A stretch of 64,000 nt of DNA from Zhongshania aquatica (GCF_027257955.1 NZ_JANZNQ010000006.1:1-64000); one strand, 5' to 3'; shown: positions 44,401-53,638, counted from the first letter of the stretch. Numbers and translations: made by a program. The notes: generated by a model from the sequence alone, not told the origin.

Positions 44401-45119
44401 AGGTCGCCTTTAATTTTGGCTGCACCGCTTGATACTGGCTGATTTGGTAGGCGTAATGACCAATCTAGGTTTAATCGCATTTGGTAGGGTGGGCGATTGT
44501 TTAGCTTGCCGCTAAGTTTTGCCGAATATTCCGAAGCTTTAATCTCTAATTTGGCAATGTTCGTGTTTATTAAACCGCTGTGTGCGGACAGTGAAATAGC
44601 ATCGATGGATTGGATGCTGTCACCTTGGCGAATAGTTACCCCACTTATTTTCGCGTCTTTTAGTGAGACGGGAATCGGCAGACGGAGTGAGGGCCACGGA
44701 GACGGCGGCGAGGTTTCCTTTGCTGAATCTGGCGCAGCATGAATATCGATGTTCAGACTGTCAATATGCAGCTTGGAAATCAAAAACTCGCCACCGAGTA
44801 TGCCCCATAAGCTCCAGTGACTATTTATTGACGCGATACTGATGTCAGCACTATCTAGTGGTAGGTGTAGATCTTTTAATTGAATACCAGTGGCGAGGGT
44901 GCCGCTATATTCTGAGAATGTTGCCTGCGGAGACACAAATGACAAACTTCGACTTAACAGCCAATCGCTGCCGCGTTGCGTGTCGAGGGTAAAGTAGAGC
45001 GCGGCGATCAGCGTGACTATCAAAAGGACTACGCTGAAAACACCTCGAACAATCCAGCGGCCTAGCAGGCGCAATTGCTGTGTTGGCGGTCTTGATGTTT
45101 TGTCCTTGTGCAGACTCAT
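41418..45119 (-). CDS. tamB: Translocation and assembly module protein TamB
   Basis: 1233 residues. One N-terminal membrane helix (about 22-45) is followed by a very long, repetitive beta-rich periplasmic stretch (AsmA-like and taco-like beta-helix) and the conserved C-terminal DUF490/TamB domain (FKGYGLSTRLGGELKV, GQKLNVQRGLLIFQGPLDNPGLNITAVRE, LPPTDVMAILITGKAPSDMN). TamB spans the periplasm and, with TamA, supports outer-membrane protein assembly and lipid transport. It overlaps tamA by four bases (ATGA). The length is usual. Confidence 0.93.
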   Translation of the reverse strand: MSLHKDKTSRPPTQQLRLLGRWIVRGVFSVVLLIVTLIAALYFTLDTQRGSDWLLSRSLSFVSPQATFSEYSGTLATGIQLKDLHLPLDSADISIASINSHWSLWGILGGEFLISKLHIDSLNIDIHAAPDSAKETSPPSPWPSLRLPIPVSLKDAKISGVTIRQGDSIQSIDAISLSAHSGLINTNIAKLEIKASEYSAKLSGKLNNRPPYQMRLNLDWSLRLPNQPVSSGAAKIKGDLAHLRLSHKLTRPSEIDGDIDISDWYEPSQASVDIEKIRLDANFDWQKLVLALPVNDPAKNSAEAHKNINLTSTEGQFRLQGTWQNYALNLHSQLVSTMPSENEKYSNNTSKTQSIVDGVLAKPADVELTLRGDKLAIVLSSFNLQTDAGKLSLAGEFNANALLSHPTQSQAEKVSWQLKLAADDVDTTSLTPDWPVKLSIDLSTTGYWQNQTYQAAINIATLSGHIADKTVSGSGTVTVNDKGQTFDKLNLQLGDNTLAADGKLLDKSEFNWVLNAPKLEQILPQLHGGISSTGMLKGSAITTFFDEGRSPEIKADVALSKLQYQNYSIAAAQIDLETDTAAAIKLDLESSGISASVLNNAALNLHAKGSIQQHQLVIGLIDGDKHLDVAITGALQQTATKYRWLSTIKSLALDSAVSGPWQLEKDSKIDLGPNKVTLANFCLTQNDTRIYGNANLDNGSIRADGHIDSFSLNRFAAGLPAGATITGTLNSRFSISGKSDDLNGELDLGSGPIRIAYQANEEQDAVEYLATLSTKANIEHNKLKANALFNIDDVGSIKANINTSGLTASSELTGSINGGFSNLRWIGGLFPQLEKLDGELSANIITAGQISAPIADGKLSLSDVKMELPELGLSLKDANANINFDSRGPWQLNSHIRSGDGILAINGQGTLGGNAGVTGDIRISGENITALDRSDAFVLISPDISASLTPELIKIRGTLAIPKGNFTLKTLPEQAVGVSPDEQIVNSRVERNANPSRPIDTRVQITLNDSFAFKGYGLSTRLGGELKVTQKSDAATQAFGSLSLYDGVYEAYGQKLNVQRGLLIFQGPLDNPGLNITAVRETKSATVGVNIGGFAQDIRSELFSDPALPPTDVMAILITGKAPSDMNKSDANQVMNAATALGISQSRGITNTLQNTFGVDVISLQGGDSYEDSSLVVGKYLTPELFISYVQNLFTPAGSVQLDYSLSKNLGLKAQSGKAQSIDLLYKVEHGEQ

Positions 45120-46918
45120 AGATCTGGTCCCATAGACAGATGGAAGCGGAAGCCGCCGTCTTTCAGCGGAAAACCAAAATCAACACGAATTGGACCAATG
45201 GGTGAAAACCAGCGCAAGCCTAGGCCTGCACTGCTATAGAAGGTGAAGTCATTGGTGTCAAATGCGTTACCGGCGTCGTAAAATGTGGCGAGGGCAAATT
45301 CGCCCCACACCTTATGGTCGTATTCAATACTGCCGGTTAACCTATGTTTGCCGCCTTCAACTTCGCCGTCACTATTCTCTGGGCCCAAGGACTCATAGGC
45401 AAAGCCGCGCACGCTGTTGTCGCCACCGGCAAAAAATCGCAAGGACGCGGGTAACTCAGAAAAGTCATTTAATGCGGTTAAGCCGAGCCCGCCGCGACTG
45501 ATAAGACGGCCACCGAGCAGGGGCAGTATTACTTTGCCGTCTAGCTCTACTTGCGCGAGACTAACATTCGATACCACTCCGTCGAGTGCGCCGCGCGCCG
45601 CCGCGCTTATACGCCAGCCTTGGGTTGGATAGCGTCGATCATTGGCTTTGCTGCGCGCGTAAGCGATACCCGGCATAAGCAATGTTGATGAATTACTGTC
45701 GCCAGCGATGTCAAAATTTTCGCGGAGAAATTTCAAACTTAGGGTTTGCAACCAGCCATTGTCGGTCAGCGAGATAAGGGCAACTTCGGCTCTGTAGCTG
45801 GTACTTTCTGATGTGTCCGTGTCTTTGCGTTGCACACCGGTAGACCACACGGTTTTATCACTGAGCGGCTTTTCGCCGGGTTGCGAATATTGGTAGCCAA
45901 GATTCGATAGCACCGGAGAATATTGGCTGGTGATTTGATAGGTGTCACCGTCGTCGTTTATGCGCCGATTATTTAGGCCATAGCTAATACGAGGGCCAGT
46001 GTCGGTCGAAGCTCCAATACCTGCAGTGGTTTCATACTGTTTTTTGTGGGTGAAAGTAATATTGGTCGCGACGGTATTGGTGCTGGGGTCTGGATTTTCT
46101 TGGTCGACGTTTACAGAAGAGAAGTAGTTACTGCTCACCAAGTTATTTTGCAGAGTAATGAGTTTATCTGTTTCAAATGGATCGCTGCTTTGAAAGGGTA
46201 AATAGCGTTTTAACAAGGCATCATTCAGCAGTGAAGGGCCGAAGTTTATCGCGCCAAAGTGGTAGCGAGCTCCGCTTTGAAAAATGATGCTAATCGCGGC
46301 GGTATTGGTATCAGTGTTTACCTCCAGTTTATGATCAGTGAATTTACCGTCGAAATAGCCAGCATTTCGCGCCCGTTGGCTAATCTGTTTTTTGATGTCT
46401 TCGTAGTCGCTATGCAATAACTTTTCGCCGACTTTTGTGGGTAGTTTAGCTAGGTAGTCCTTGAATACGGGATCTTCGCTGCCGTCACCGTCAATGCGAA
46501 CGTCTAGCTTCGCAATTTTGGTCGCTGGACCGGGGTTTAGCGCTAAGTGGAGTTGCCAGCATTCGTAGGTTGTCTCTTTTTTGATGAGATTGAGTGGATT
46601 AACCGCGGACACGATGCCGTTGTTGTTTCCTTGGGCTGTTATCTCTTTCTTGGATTTTGTTAGTGTCCATTTGCCGTGGTAGTAACCGAGTGCGCGCAGT
46701 GCTTCAGATATCTTATCGTCGCTGTTCCGAAGGCGGTTGCGTAGTTTTAATTCAGATAGCTGACAGCTAATGTCGGTAACAACAAAATGCGCGCGAATAT
46801 TTTCTTGGAGTTTTGCATTGCCGCCGCTAATAGACAGGCTTGGTGTTTCATCTGCCAACGTATTGATGCAAATGCAAAATAATAACAAAGCAATTAGCGG
46901 GTGGGCCCGTTTAAACAT
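45116..46918 (-). CDS. tamA: Translocation and assembly module outer-membrane protein TamA
   Basis: 600 residues with a signal peptide ending TLADE. Three POTRA domains (for example the GYYHGKW region and KIAKLDVRIDG, then GARYHFGAINF) lead to an Omp85 barrel with GRLISRGGLGLTALND, RFFAGGDNSVRGFAYESLGP (the lid-loop RGF motif) and a C-terminal GPIRVDFGFPL ... FHLSMGPDL. The pair tamA-tamB is a conserved operon. It is the first gene of the unit; a 250-bp gap without recognised features separates it from the divergent MFS gene. Confidence 0.93.
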   Translation of the reverse strand: MFKRAHPLIALLLFCICINTLADETPSLSISGGNAKLQENIRAHFVVTDISCQLSELKLRNRLRNSDDKISEALRALGYYHGKWTLTKSKKEITAQGNNNGIVSAVNPLNLIKKETTYECWQLHLALNPGPATKIAKLDVRIDGDGSEDPVFKDYLAKLPTKVGEKLLHSDYEDIKKQISQRARNAGYFDGKFTDHKLEVNTDTNTAAISIIFQSGARYHFGAINFGPSLLNDALLKRYLPFQSSDPFETDKLITLQNNLVSSNYFSSVNVDQENPDPSTNTVATNITFTHKKQYETTAGIGASTDTGPRISYGLNNRRINDDGDTYQITSQYSPVLSNLGYQYSQPGEKPLSDKTVWSTGVQRKDTDTSESTSYRAEVALISLTDNGWLQTLSLKFLRENFDIAGDSNSSTLLMPGIAYARSKANDRRYPTQGWRISAAARGALDGVVSNVSLAQVELDGKVILPLLGGRLISRGGLGLTALNDFSELPASLRFFAGGDNSVRGFAYESLGPENSDGEVEGGKHRLTGSIEYDHKVWGEFALATFYDAGNAFDTNDFTFYSSAGLGLRWFSPIGPIRVDFGFPLKDGGFRFHLSMGPDL

Positions 46919-47167
46919 AAATCCTGAACGCGTTGCGAGGTGGCGGTGGATAGGTGTACTTACCTGATATTAGCGATTATGCCTCGCTTGATTTTTACTA
47001 GCTACTTTAAAGTTGATAACTTCAAGTGAGTGGCTGCCCATATAATCTGGGATAGTCCCGCACATGACTAACGGCTGCTGCTAGAATGCACACCCTGGCG
47101 CGTTGTCGTAATGGAAATGAGCTAAAGTTCATATGATGTTTGGTCACACAAGTTACAAGGTTTGTTT

Positions 47168-48481
47168 ATGAGGCGGTTATTGATGCCATTGGCGGCTTTG
47201 CTGCTGTCCGATGCCCTATTGCTCGTTGGGCATGGATTAATGCTCACCTTGCTGCCTCTGCGCGCTGAAATTGAGCAATTTACCGCTACCCAAACAGGTT
47301 TGACCGCATCTACCTATTTTGTTGGTTTTGTTATTAGCTGTTTGGTCACGCCGCATATCGTGCGTCGGGTAGGGCATATACGCAGTTTTGCGGTATTAGC
47401 GACGATATTTTCTGCGGTGGTTTTGCTGTTTCACGGTTTACCCAGTTTTGTTGCTTGGTTGGTGCTGCGCTTTGTGGTGGGTTTCTGTATTTCCGGTTTG
47501 TACATGGTTATAGAAAGCTGGCTCAATGACCGCGCAACTCGCGAGACACGGGGTACGATACTGTCGCTGTATACCGTCATCAACTTAAGTATGATCATTG
47601 TTGGTCAGCAAATGCTAAATTTTGCTGACCCATCGGGACCCGTATTGTTTGGTTTGGCGGCGATTTTATTGTCACTTGCGATAGTGCCGGTCTGCTTAAC
47701 AGCGACCTTGGCGCCAACGCCAATGCCGGTTGTAAAGCTCAATTTTCGACGGCTTTGGCAATTGTCTCATGTCGGTATGGAGGGGGCGATTACTAGTGGT
47801 CTTGTCACCGGCGCCTTTTGGGCATTGGGGCCAGTGTATGCACGCGGTCTAGGTTTAGATACCTCCGAGCTAACCCTGTTTATGAGCGGTGCTGTACTAG
47901 GCGGCGCTTTGTTCCAATTGCCCTTGGGGCGTTTATCCGATCGCTATGATCGGCGCTTGGTATTGTATTTTAACTGTCTCGCGGGCGCTGCTGTATCGAT
48001 GGTTTTAGTCTTTGTCCCAGCTATCGGCAACTTGCTGTTACTGTTGTCGGTGCTGTGGGGTGGGGCGGTAATGACCATGTATTCAATTTGCTTGGCGCAT
48101 ACGTCTGACAATGCCGAGGCCAGTGATTTTGTGTTAATAGGGAGCGGTATTTTATTTTTGTTTGGTTGTAGTTCGGCATTGGGGGCACCATTGGCCTCGA
48201 TCTTTATGTCGCTACTTGGTCCACCGGGGTTATTTGTTTTTTCGGCGGTATGTTTGCTTGGGTTTACCTTGGGAATTTCGATTCGTCGAAAATCCCATGT
48301 TTTGCCTCTTGTCGATTCAACGGAACCATTTGTTCCGGTCTCGGTTACTTCGCCAATGATATTTGAGCTGGATCCGCGAACAGAAGACTCAGATGCAGAG
48401 CAGGCAGCGGCTGGTGAGCAGGAAGAGAGGTCAGACGGTGACGCGAAAGTTGTTGAGGTGATTGACCCTATTGAAGGCTAA
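47168..48481 (+). CDS. YcaD-like major facilitator transporter
   Basis: 437 residues from the ATG at 47168 with AAGG seven bases upstream; a TTG two codons earlier is in frame. Twelve membrane helices are apparent. The A-like loop reads LGRLSDRYDRRLVL near the middle. YVGFVISCLVTP-type helices, IESWLNDRATRETRGTILSLYTV and TSDNAEASDFVLIGSGILFLFG match the YcaD group. A cytoplasmic tail of about 50 acidic residues (EDSDAEQAAAGEQEERSDGD) is an addition. The substrate is unknown. Confidence 0.85.
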   Translation: MRRLLMPLAALLLSDALLLVGHGLMLTLLPLRAEIEQFTATQTGLTASTYFVGFVISCLVTPHIVRRVGHIRSFAVLATIFSAVVLLFHGLPSFVAWLVLRFVVGFCISGLYMVIESWLNDRATRETRGTILSLYTVINLSMIIVGQQMLNFADPSGPVLFGLAAILLSLAIVPVCLTATLAPTPMPVVKLNFRRLWQLSHVGMEGAITSGLVTGAFWALGPVYARGLGLDTSELTLFMSGAVLGGALFQLPLGRLSDRYDRRLVLYFNCLAGAAVSMVLVFVPAIGNLLLLLSVLWGGAVMTMYSICLAHTSDNAEASDFVLIGSGILFLFGCSSALGAPLASIFMSLLGPPGLFVFSAVCLLGFTLGISIRRKSHVLPLVDSTEPFVPVSVTSPMIFELDPRTEDSDAEQAAAGEQEERSDGDAKVVEVIDPIEG

Positions 48482-48507
48482 TAAGGTCAATCAACTTCGG
48501 GTACTGT

Positions 48508-49173
48508 TTAGTTGATGAATTGCACCAAATCATCGAGAGTGGCGCGATCTATAGTGACGTTGTTGATTTGTGCTCCCACGTCTTCGTAGCCAAAGGACAA
48601 TCCGCAGATAATACCGTTGCCTTCGGGAATGTTCGCTATTTTAAAGACTTCGTCGGGATAAAACGCCAACGCACCTTGAGGGCAACTAGCTAAGCCGTGT
48701 TCAACTAACACCAGCATTAATGTTTGCAGATAAATGCCCACGTCTAGGGCGTTGACCGGCCCCAGATTGGCAGGCATTGATATAAAGGCGACATGCGGGG
48801 CATCAAAAAACTCCCAGTTTTTCATCATCAGAGCAAAACGCTTGTCTTTCTCGTGACGCTCAATACCCATGGTGCCGTAGTAGTCCATTGCACATTGATA
48901 TTGGCGGTCTTTATAGACCCCTGTGAGGTTTTGGTCCCCTGGTGCGAAAGCGGGCGACGGTGCCTTGCCGGCACTCATTTCGGCAAACATGGCAGCTTGT
49001 AAATCTTTTCTGGCCTGACCAGACACCACCACGGTATGCCAAGGCTGGGTATTGCAGTTCGACGGGGCGAAGCGGGCCTGATCGAAAATTTTCTTAAGAA
49101 GCTCCGGTGCAACGGGGTCTGGTTTGTAACCGCGTATGGAACGGCGAGTTTTTACAGCGTCGGAGACGTTCAT
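48508..49173 (-). CDS. Nitroreductase-family flavoprotein
   Basis: 221 residues. The N-terminal KTRRSIRGYKPDPVAPELL, RFAPSNCNTQPWHTVVVSGQARKDL, LVEHGLASCPQGALAFYPDEV and the final GICGLSFGYED are standard for oxygen-insensitive FMN-dependent nitroreductases that use NAD(P)H. The physiological substrate is uncertain. It is co-directional with mdh, but a terminator at 49288-49313 lies between them, so it is probably transcribed on its own. Confidence 0.88.
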   Translation of the reverse strand: MNVSDAVKTRRSIRGYKPDPVAPELLKKIFDQARFAPSNCNTQPWHTVVVSGQARKDLQAAMFAEMSAGKAPSPAFAPGDQNLTGVYKDRQYQCAMDYYGTMGIERHEKDKRFALMMKNWEFFDAPHVAFISMPANLGPVNALDVGIYLQTLMLVLVEHGLASCPQGALAFYPDEVFKIANIPEGNGIICGLSFGYEDVGAQINNVTIDRATLDDLVQFIN

Positions 49174-49287
49174 TTGAGGCTTTCCTAGTCATTTTAAAGA
49201 GCTAAAAGGTAAATGATTTTAGCCGAGTAGTCATTGGGGGGCTGAAAAATAGTACTTATTTGGTGGTGCACAAATTCTATAGGCAAT

Positions 49288-49313
49288 AAAAAGGCGACTG
49301 AGGCCGCCTTTTT
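49288..49313 (-). terminator. Terminator of malate dehydrogenase gene
   Basis: AAAAAGGCG (49288-49296) and CGCCTTTTT (49305-49313) form a 9-bp stem with an 8-base loop; read on the minus strand it ends in TTTTTATT. It follows the mdh stop by about 25 bp. Confidence 0.88.
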
Positions 49314-49336
49314 ATCAACTACTAAGAACTGAGTTC

Positions 49337-50317
49337 TTATGGCAGAAGGTGTTTTACACCATCACGCTCTTCGGCAAGTTCTTGCTCAGTGGCTTGCATT
49401 TTGCCACGGCTAAAGTCGTTTATCTCTAAGCCTTGAACGATTTCCCACTCGCCATCTTTGCAGCGGCAAGGGAAAGAGTAGATCAGGCCTTCTTGAATGC
49501 CGTAGCTACCATCGCTATATACGCCCATAGAAACCCAGTCGTCACCAGTTGTACCTAGTGCCCAGCTGCGCATGTGGCCGCTAGCGGCATTGGCTGCAGA
49601 TGCGGCAGAAGATGCGCCACGCGCTTTAATAATGGCTGCGCCGCGTTGCTGTACTGTTGGGATGAAATCAGCTTCTAGCCACGCTTGGTCAACTAGGTCG
49701 CTGGCGGTTTGGCCAGATACTTTAGCGTTGAACAGATCTGGGTACTGGGTCGCTGAGTGATTGCCCCAGATTGTCATGTTGGTCACGTCGTTGACTGTCT
49801 TGCCAGTTTTAATGGCGATCTGAGTCATGGCGCGGTTGTGATCTAAACGGGTCATCGCTGTGAAGTTGCGCGCTGGAATAGATGGCGCATTGCGCTGAGT
49901 GATCAGTGCATTGGTGTTTGCTGGGTTGCCGACAACCAATACTTTGATGTTCTTGCTAGCGTTTTGATCAATCGCTTTGCCTTGAACAGAGAAAATAGCA
50001 GCGTTCGCTTCAAGCAGATCTTTACGTTCCATGCCTGGGCCACGTGGACGGGCGCCAACAAGCAGTGCGTAGTCCGCATCTTTGAAGCCAACATTTGGAT
50101 CATCAGTACATACAACGCCAGCGAGCAGCGGGAATGCACAGTCTTCTAATTCCATACGCACGCCTTGCAGGGCGTCCATGGCTGGAGTGATATCAAGTAA
50201 GTGCAGAATAACGGGTTGATCGTCGCCCAGCATAGCGCCGGATGCGATACGGAAAAGAAGTGCGTAGCCAATTTGGCCGGCTGCACCGGTAACGGTGACG
50301 CGAACTGGTTGTTTCAT
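49337..50317 (-). CDS. mdh: Malate dehydrogenase
   Basis: 326 residues from the ATG with AAGGGA upstream; the longer open frame is non-coding. The NAD-binding [19 protein letters not shown], the substrate loop [25 protein letters not shown], the catalytic TRLDHNRAM and [11 protein letters not shown] (proton-relay His) are all present. The length and [11 protein letters not shown] form match the cytosolic-type MDH of many gammaproteobacteria rather than the E. coli type. It supplies oxaloacetate in the TCA cycle, together with fumC elsewhere in the window. Confidence 0.94.
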   Translation of the reverse strand: MKQPVRVTVTGAAGQIGYALLFRIASGAMLGDDQPVILHLLDITPAMDALQGVRMELEDCAFPLLAGVVCTDDPNVGFKDADYALLVGARPRGPGMERKDLLEANAAIFSVQGKAIDQNASKNIKVLVVGNPANTNALITQRNAPSIPARNFTAMTRLDHNRAMTQIAIKTGKTVNDVTNMTIWGNHSATQYPDLFNAKVSGQTASDLVDQAWLEADFIPTVQQRGAAIIKARGASSAASAANAASGHMRSWALGTTGDDWVSMGVYSDGSYGIQEGLIYSFPCRCKDGEWEIVQGLEINDFSRGKMQATEQELAEERDGVKHLLP

Positions 50318-50614
50318 TGGGCGATTCCCTTTCTGATGTTGGTCTGATTTTTGAGCGGGTGCGATCGGACGTGGATTACACAGTCCAACATGCACCCGTG
50401 CCGGGGTCTGGCCGTGTACGAGACACCTCATGCCAGCAGATTTTGGCGGGCTAATGATAGTCATCTCCGTCGCGGATTGCCAGCGCTGGAGGCCGCAAAG
50501 GCCAAATACAGGCCAAGATGCGCTTTTGGGTGGGCTACTGAGTGCGAGTTTGTGGCCGCTGAGAGCACGTTTCTATATAATGCGCGACCCAGTTCACCAA
50601 TTGATTCGTCCCTT

Positions 50615-51520
50615 ATGTCCAGCTCACCGAAACTTGAATTCAATAAACTTCAAAAACGTTTGCGCCGTCACACCGGGCAGGCAATTGAAGACTACAAGAT
50701 GATCGAAGAGGGCGATCGGATTATGGTGTGTCTATCGGGTGGTAAAGATAGCTATACCATGCTCGATATACTGATGAATCTACAAAAGAGCGCGCCGGTT
50801 AAATTTGAACTGGTTGCGGTCAATATGGACCAGAAACAACCGGGCTATCCCGAGCATATTTTACCTGGGTATCTTGATGCTCTGGGTATTGAGTATTACA
50901 TCGTCAACAAAGACACCTATTCCATCGTCAAACAGAAGATCCCAGAAGGTAAAACCACCTGTGGGCTATGTTCGCGTTTACGTCGCGGCACCTTGTATGC
51001 CTTTGCCGAGGAAATTGGCGCGACCAAAATTGCATTGGGCCACCATAAAGACGATATCGTACAAACGCTGTTTTTGAATATGTTTTACGGCTCTCGTTTA
51101 TCGGGTATGCCACCAAAGCTGCTTTCTGATGACAAGCGAAACATCGTTATTCGTCCGCTGGCATACTGCCGCGAGAGTGATATCGAAGCATTTTCGGCGC
51201 ATAAACAGTTCCCGATTATCCCCTGTAACCTCTGTGGCTCGCAGGAAAATTTACAGCGCCAGAATATTCGCAAAATGCTGATGGATTGGGAAAAGGTCGA
51301 CGGCAGCCGGATTGAGAAGATATTTTCGTCCATGCAAAATATTGCACCATCCCAGATGGCTGATCCTAATTTATTTGATTTTGCGTCGCTGACCATAGAT
51401 CGCTCGGGCGAACGTAAAGAGTACGAGTTTGATTCTACTCAAACTATCGATGCGGGTGGCGTGCCGGCGACGGCCCCGGCTTCATCTGCTGATTTTATCG
51501 AGTTGGTTCAGCTGAGCTAG
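50615..51520 (+). CDS. ttcA: tRNA 2-thiocytidine synthetase TtcA
   Basis: 301 residues from the ATG at 50615; the frame is open for 264 bases upstream but that part is unlike any TtcA. The ATP-PPase P-loop SGGKDS lies at 41-46. Cys116 and Cys119 (CGLC) plus Cys204/Cys207 (CNLC) give the cysteines that hold the iron-sulfur cluster. [11 protein letters not shown] and [10 protein letters not shown] are further TtcA blocks. The enzyme makes s2C32 in tRNA. It is divergent from mdh and is the last ordinary gene before the C-ring locus. Confidence 0.92.
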   Translation: MSSSPKLEFNKLQKRLRRHTGQAIEDYKMIEEGDRIMVCLSGGKDSYTMLDILMNLQKSAPVKFELVAVNMDQKQPGYPEHILPGYLDALGIEYYIVNKDTYSIVKQKIPEGKTTCGLCSRLRRGTLYAFAEEIGATKIALGHHKDDIVQTLFLNMFYGSRLSGMPPKLLSDDKRNIVIRPLAYCRESDIEAFSAHKQFPIIPCNLCGSQENLQRQNIRKMLMDWEKVDGSRIEKIFSSMQNIAPSQMADPNLFDFASLTIDRSGERKEYEFDSTQTIDAGGVPATAPASSADFIELVQLS

Positions 51521-51865
51521 GGTGAGCCCTCGTTGCATAGCTGGGCATTTGCAAGATACTTTGCGCTGAAGCAGGCGGTGCTTGTATCGTTTCCAAATTT
51601 AATTCTTTTGTGGCATCCCCGCGTCGACTCTATTCATAAGGGTTTCATTTCTTTCACTTTGGCTATTGGGTCGATGCTGGCCTGATTTCTGCTATATCAC
51701 TGCTAATTGGCCTAAATAGGCGCCACGTCTGACTATTCGCCATTGATTCTAGGTGTGCTCGTCAAAATAATGACTATTATTGGGCGTGGATGAATCATAT
51801 TTGACGTGGCGTCATTAAATTGACAGGTATTCGCTGGTGCTCTCTGTGAGCGAGGTTAGTCAGCT
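51521..51865. other. Intergenic region before the C-ring-like locus
   Basis: 345 bases with no coding frame recognised. A perfect -35-like TTGACA at 51820-51825 and TTGACG at 51801-51806 are present without a good -10 at the correct distance. No FliA-type or sigma-54 (TGGC-N9-TTGC) site was seen, which would be expected for a flagellar unit. A short interrupted repeat GCCTA-AA-TAGGC lies at 51710-51721. Confidence 0.5.
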
Positions 51866-52546
51866 GTGGGACAGGGTGTGGAACAACAAAATTCTTCAAT
51901 AACAGTACTTAAAGGCGTCGTCGTTTTGATGGCGCTGTGCTTGCTCGCCGGTTTGGTATTGGGGGGCGAATTAATATGGCAGCAGCTGCGCGTCAGCGAT
52001 GAGGCAGAAATAGTCGGAGCGGCGACGGATCTACGCAGCCAGCGTGAAGACTACCTTGAACGCAAAGTGCTGGTTTTGGCGTCATCGTTTATGGATGTGG
52101 CGGATTTGCGCGTAAGCGTACAAACGTCGAATGGTAGCGACGGCCGCGAACTTAAAACCGTGTTTGCTATTGTTAATAGCGATGTCCGAAATTCTGAAAC
52201 TGAACAATTCTTAAATACTGCTATTAGGTCCGGTTTGGCGCTAAACGACGCGCTTGGTGATCAATTAACGGTGCAATTTCATGCCTTTCAAGTCCCTCAA
52301 ACTAATAAGAATTTTCTGTTTGTTCTTGAAATTAAGCACCGACTTTATCTGGTCCTAGGTTTGCTCTTATTTGGCACCGTGGGACTGACGTTTTCATTCC
52401 ATCGTTACCGACAATCGCGTGTGACTGATTTGCAGTTAGATGGTGATTATCGCGATCAGTTAACGCGTTTTAAAAGCATTGCTGACGAAGAGCCTAGCCG
52501 TGTAGCCAGTGTTTTAAGTGAGTGGTTAAACGGAGCACCTAGTTGA
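51866..52546 (+). CDS. Miniature FliF: single ring-building domain with FliG-binding tail
   Basis: 226 residues from a GTG; a second GTG at 51878 is possible. Membrane helices lie at about 14-36 and 159-178. The domain between them (about 61-143) matches the third ring-building motif of FliF: YLERKVLVLASSFMDVADLRVSV, then ETEQFLNTAIRSGLALNDALGDQLTVQFHAF, the usual form being EEL-x-LVKxAVGFDxxRGDxVxVxNxPF. The tail at 201-223 (RFKSIADEEPSRVASVLSEW) resembles the FliF peptide that binds the FliG N-terminus (DxPExVAxVIRxWL). Ordinary FliF is some 550 residues with RBM1, RBM2 and RBM3, so about 300 residues are missing. The FliG gene overlaps its stop. I infer an inner-membrane ring or anchor for the C-ring proteins downstream. 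Confidence 0.75.
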   Translation: MGQGVEQQNSSITVLKGVVVLMALCLLAGLVLGGELIWQQLRVSDEAEIVGAATDLRSQREDYLERKVLVLASSFMDVADLRVSVQTSNGSDGRELKTVFAIVNSDVRNSETEQFLNTAIRSGLALNDALGDQLTVQFHAFQVPQTNKNFLFVLEIKHRLYLVLGLLLFGTVGLTFSFHRYRQSRVTDLQLDGDYRDQLTRFKSIADEEPSRVASVLSEWLNGAPS

Positions 52547-53541
52547 TGGCGACATCGTTGCATTTGTCAGATGCTGAGCAGGCCGCAGCGCTAATTATGT
52601 CCTTAGATAAAGAGCAGGCCGCAGCGGTGATTCGTGCTCTTCCACCAGCTGATGTTCATCGCTTAGCGGCAGTGATGAGCGGTATGGATGCGCCAAGTAG
52701 TACAGAATTTAATCAGGTGTTGACGCGTTTTCATCGCGATGTGAAAACCTTTTCGGGTGTGAAACCCAAGGCCAGCGAGGCAGTGCTCAGTTTGCTTGAG
52801 GAGGCGCTGGGTGAAGAGCGTGCTCATTTGCTCGGTGAGCGCTTGGCGTTGCACGGCCAATCTCAGCATATCGGTAAATTAAAGTGGTTGGAGGCGGCGA
52901 CGATTGTAGAGATTATTCGTCGCGAGCACCCCCAAATTCAGGCCGTAGTTATTGCCTGTTTGGAGCCTGCGCAGGGTAGTCAGGTACTGTTAGCATTTGA
53001 AGAGTCCCGGCGTCTGGATTTGTTAGCGAGGCTGTCTGGATTAACAAAGTTAACGCCTGCAGCACTTGAAGAATTAGATTACCTACTGGAACAGTATTTT
53101 ACAGAAGTCGGAAGACCGCTTGGGAGAGCGATGACAGGGGACTCGCTAGCTGCGGCATTGCTGAACGAAATGGATGTGAGCGTGGAAAGCAGTCTGCTTA
53201 ATGGGCTAAGAGCCACGCAGCCTGATCACGCGGCGCGCGTGGAAGAGTTGATGTTCGGTTTTGCACAGATAAATCATTTGTCGGATCAGGATCTTGTTAT
53301 TTTACTTCGGCAGCTTACGCCTGAGATTCTTGCGCCCGCGATGGCGGAGACGGGCGCGCAGCTACGGCGACGATTTATAAGCTTGATCAGCGATGAGCAA
53401 AAGCAGGGTTTGAAGTTATTACTCGGGCGATATACGCAAGCTGAATGCGCTGCTGCACAAGCAGAAATAGTTATGGTTGCTAAACAAATGGCTGCGGTTG
53501 GTGAAATTATTCTCGATGCGCGCAAAATTGATGTATTTTGA
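52546..53541 (+). CDS. fliG: FliG-like switch protein
   Basis: 331 residues, normal FliG length. The ATG overlaps the mini-FliF stop as TGATG (a TTG three bases earlier is in frame). The N-terminal domain (LSDAEQAAALIMSLDKEQAAAVIRAL) suits FliF binding. The middle domain has EHPQ at 127-130, the FliM-binding motif. The C-terminal domain starts MFGFAQINHLSDQDLVILLRQL at 236-257 and ends in AEIVMVAKQMAAVGEII. In motor FliGs the matching stretch reads MFxFEDLVxLDDRxIQxLLREVD; here several charged positions are neutral (DDR to SDQ, the later D to T), so contact with MotA may be lost. The order FliF-FliG is the usual flagellar one. Confidence 0.88.
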   Translation: MATSLHLSDAEQAAALIMSLDKEQAAAVIRALPPADVHRLAAVMSGMDAPSSTEFNQVLTRFHRDVKTFSGVKPKASEAVLSLLEEALGEERAHLLGERLALHGQSQHIGKLKWLEAATIVEIIRREHPQIQAVVIACLEPAQGSQVLLAFEESRRLDLLARLSGLTKLTPAALEELDYLLEQYFTEVGRPLGRAMTGDSLAAALLNEMDVSVESSLLNGLRATQPDHAARVEELMFGFAQINHLSDQDLVILLRQLTPEILAPAMAETGAQLRRRFISLISDEQKQGLKLLLGRYTQAECAAAQAEIVMVAKQMAAVGEIILDARKIDVF

Positions 53542-53638
53542 TGAGTATCTTTGGCGCGGCTTAGATTAAACTGGGTTACAAGTGTTATCGCGCTAATGTG
53601 TTTCTTTAATTAATTTTTAAACAAGGACGTTTAAGATC

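Noticed and set aside
41418-45119. Several long plus-strand frames inside tamB (for example 42097-42627)
   Set aside because: They are antisense to a convincing TamB, have no ribosome sites and show biased translation typical of shadow frames.
50351-50614. N-terminal extension of TtcA
   Set aside because: The added 88 residues do not resemble any TtcA, and the ATG at 50615 gives the usual family start.
51521-51865. Flagellar-type sigma-28 or sigma-54 promoter before the mini-FliF
   Set aside because: Neither TAAAGTTT-N11-GCCGATAA nor TGGCAC-N5-TTGC-like pairs are present.
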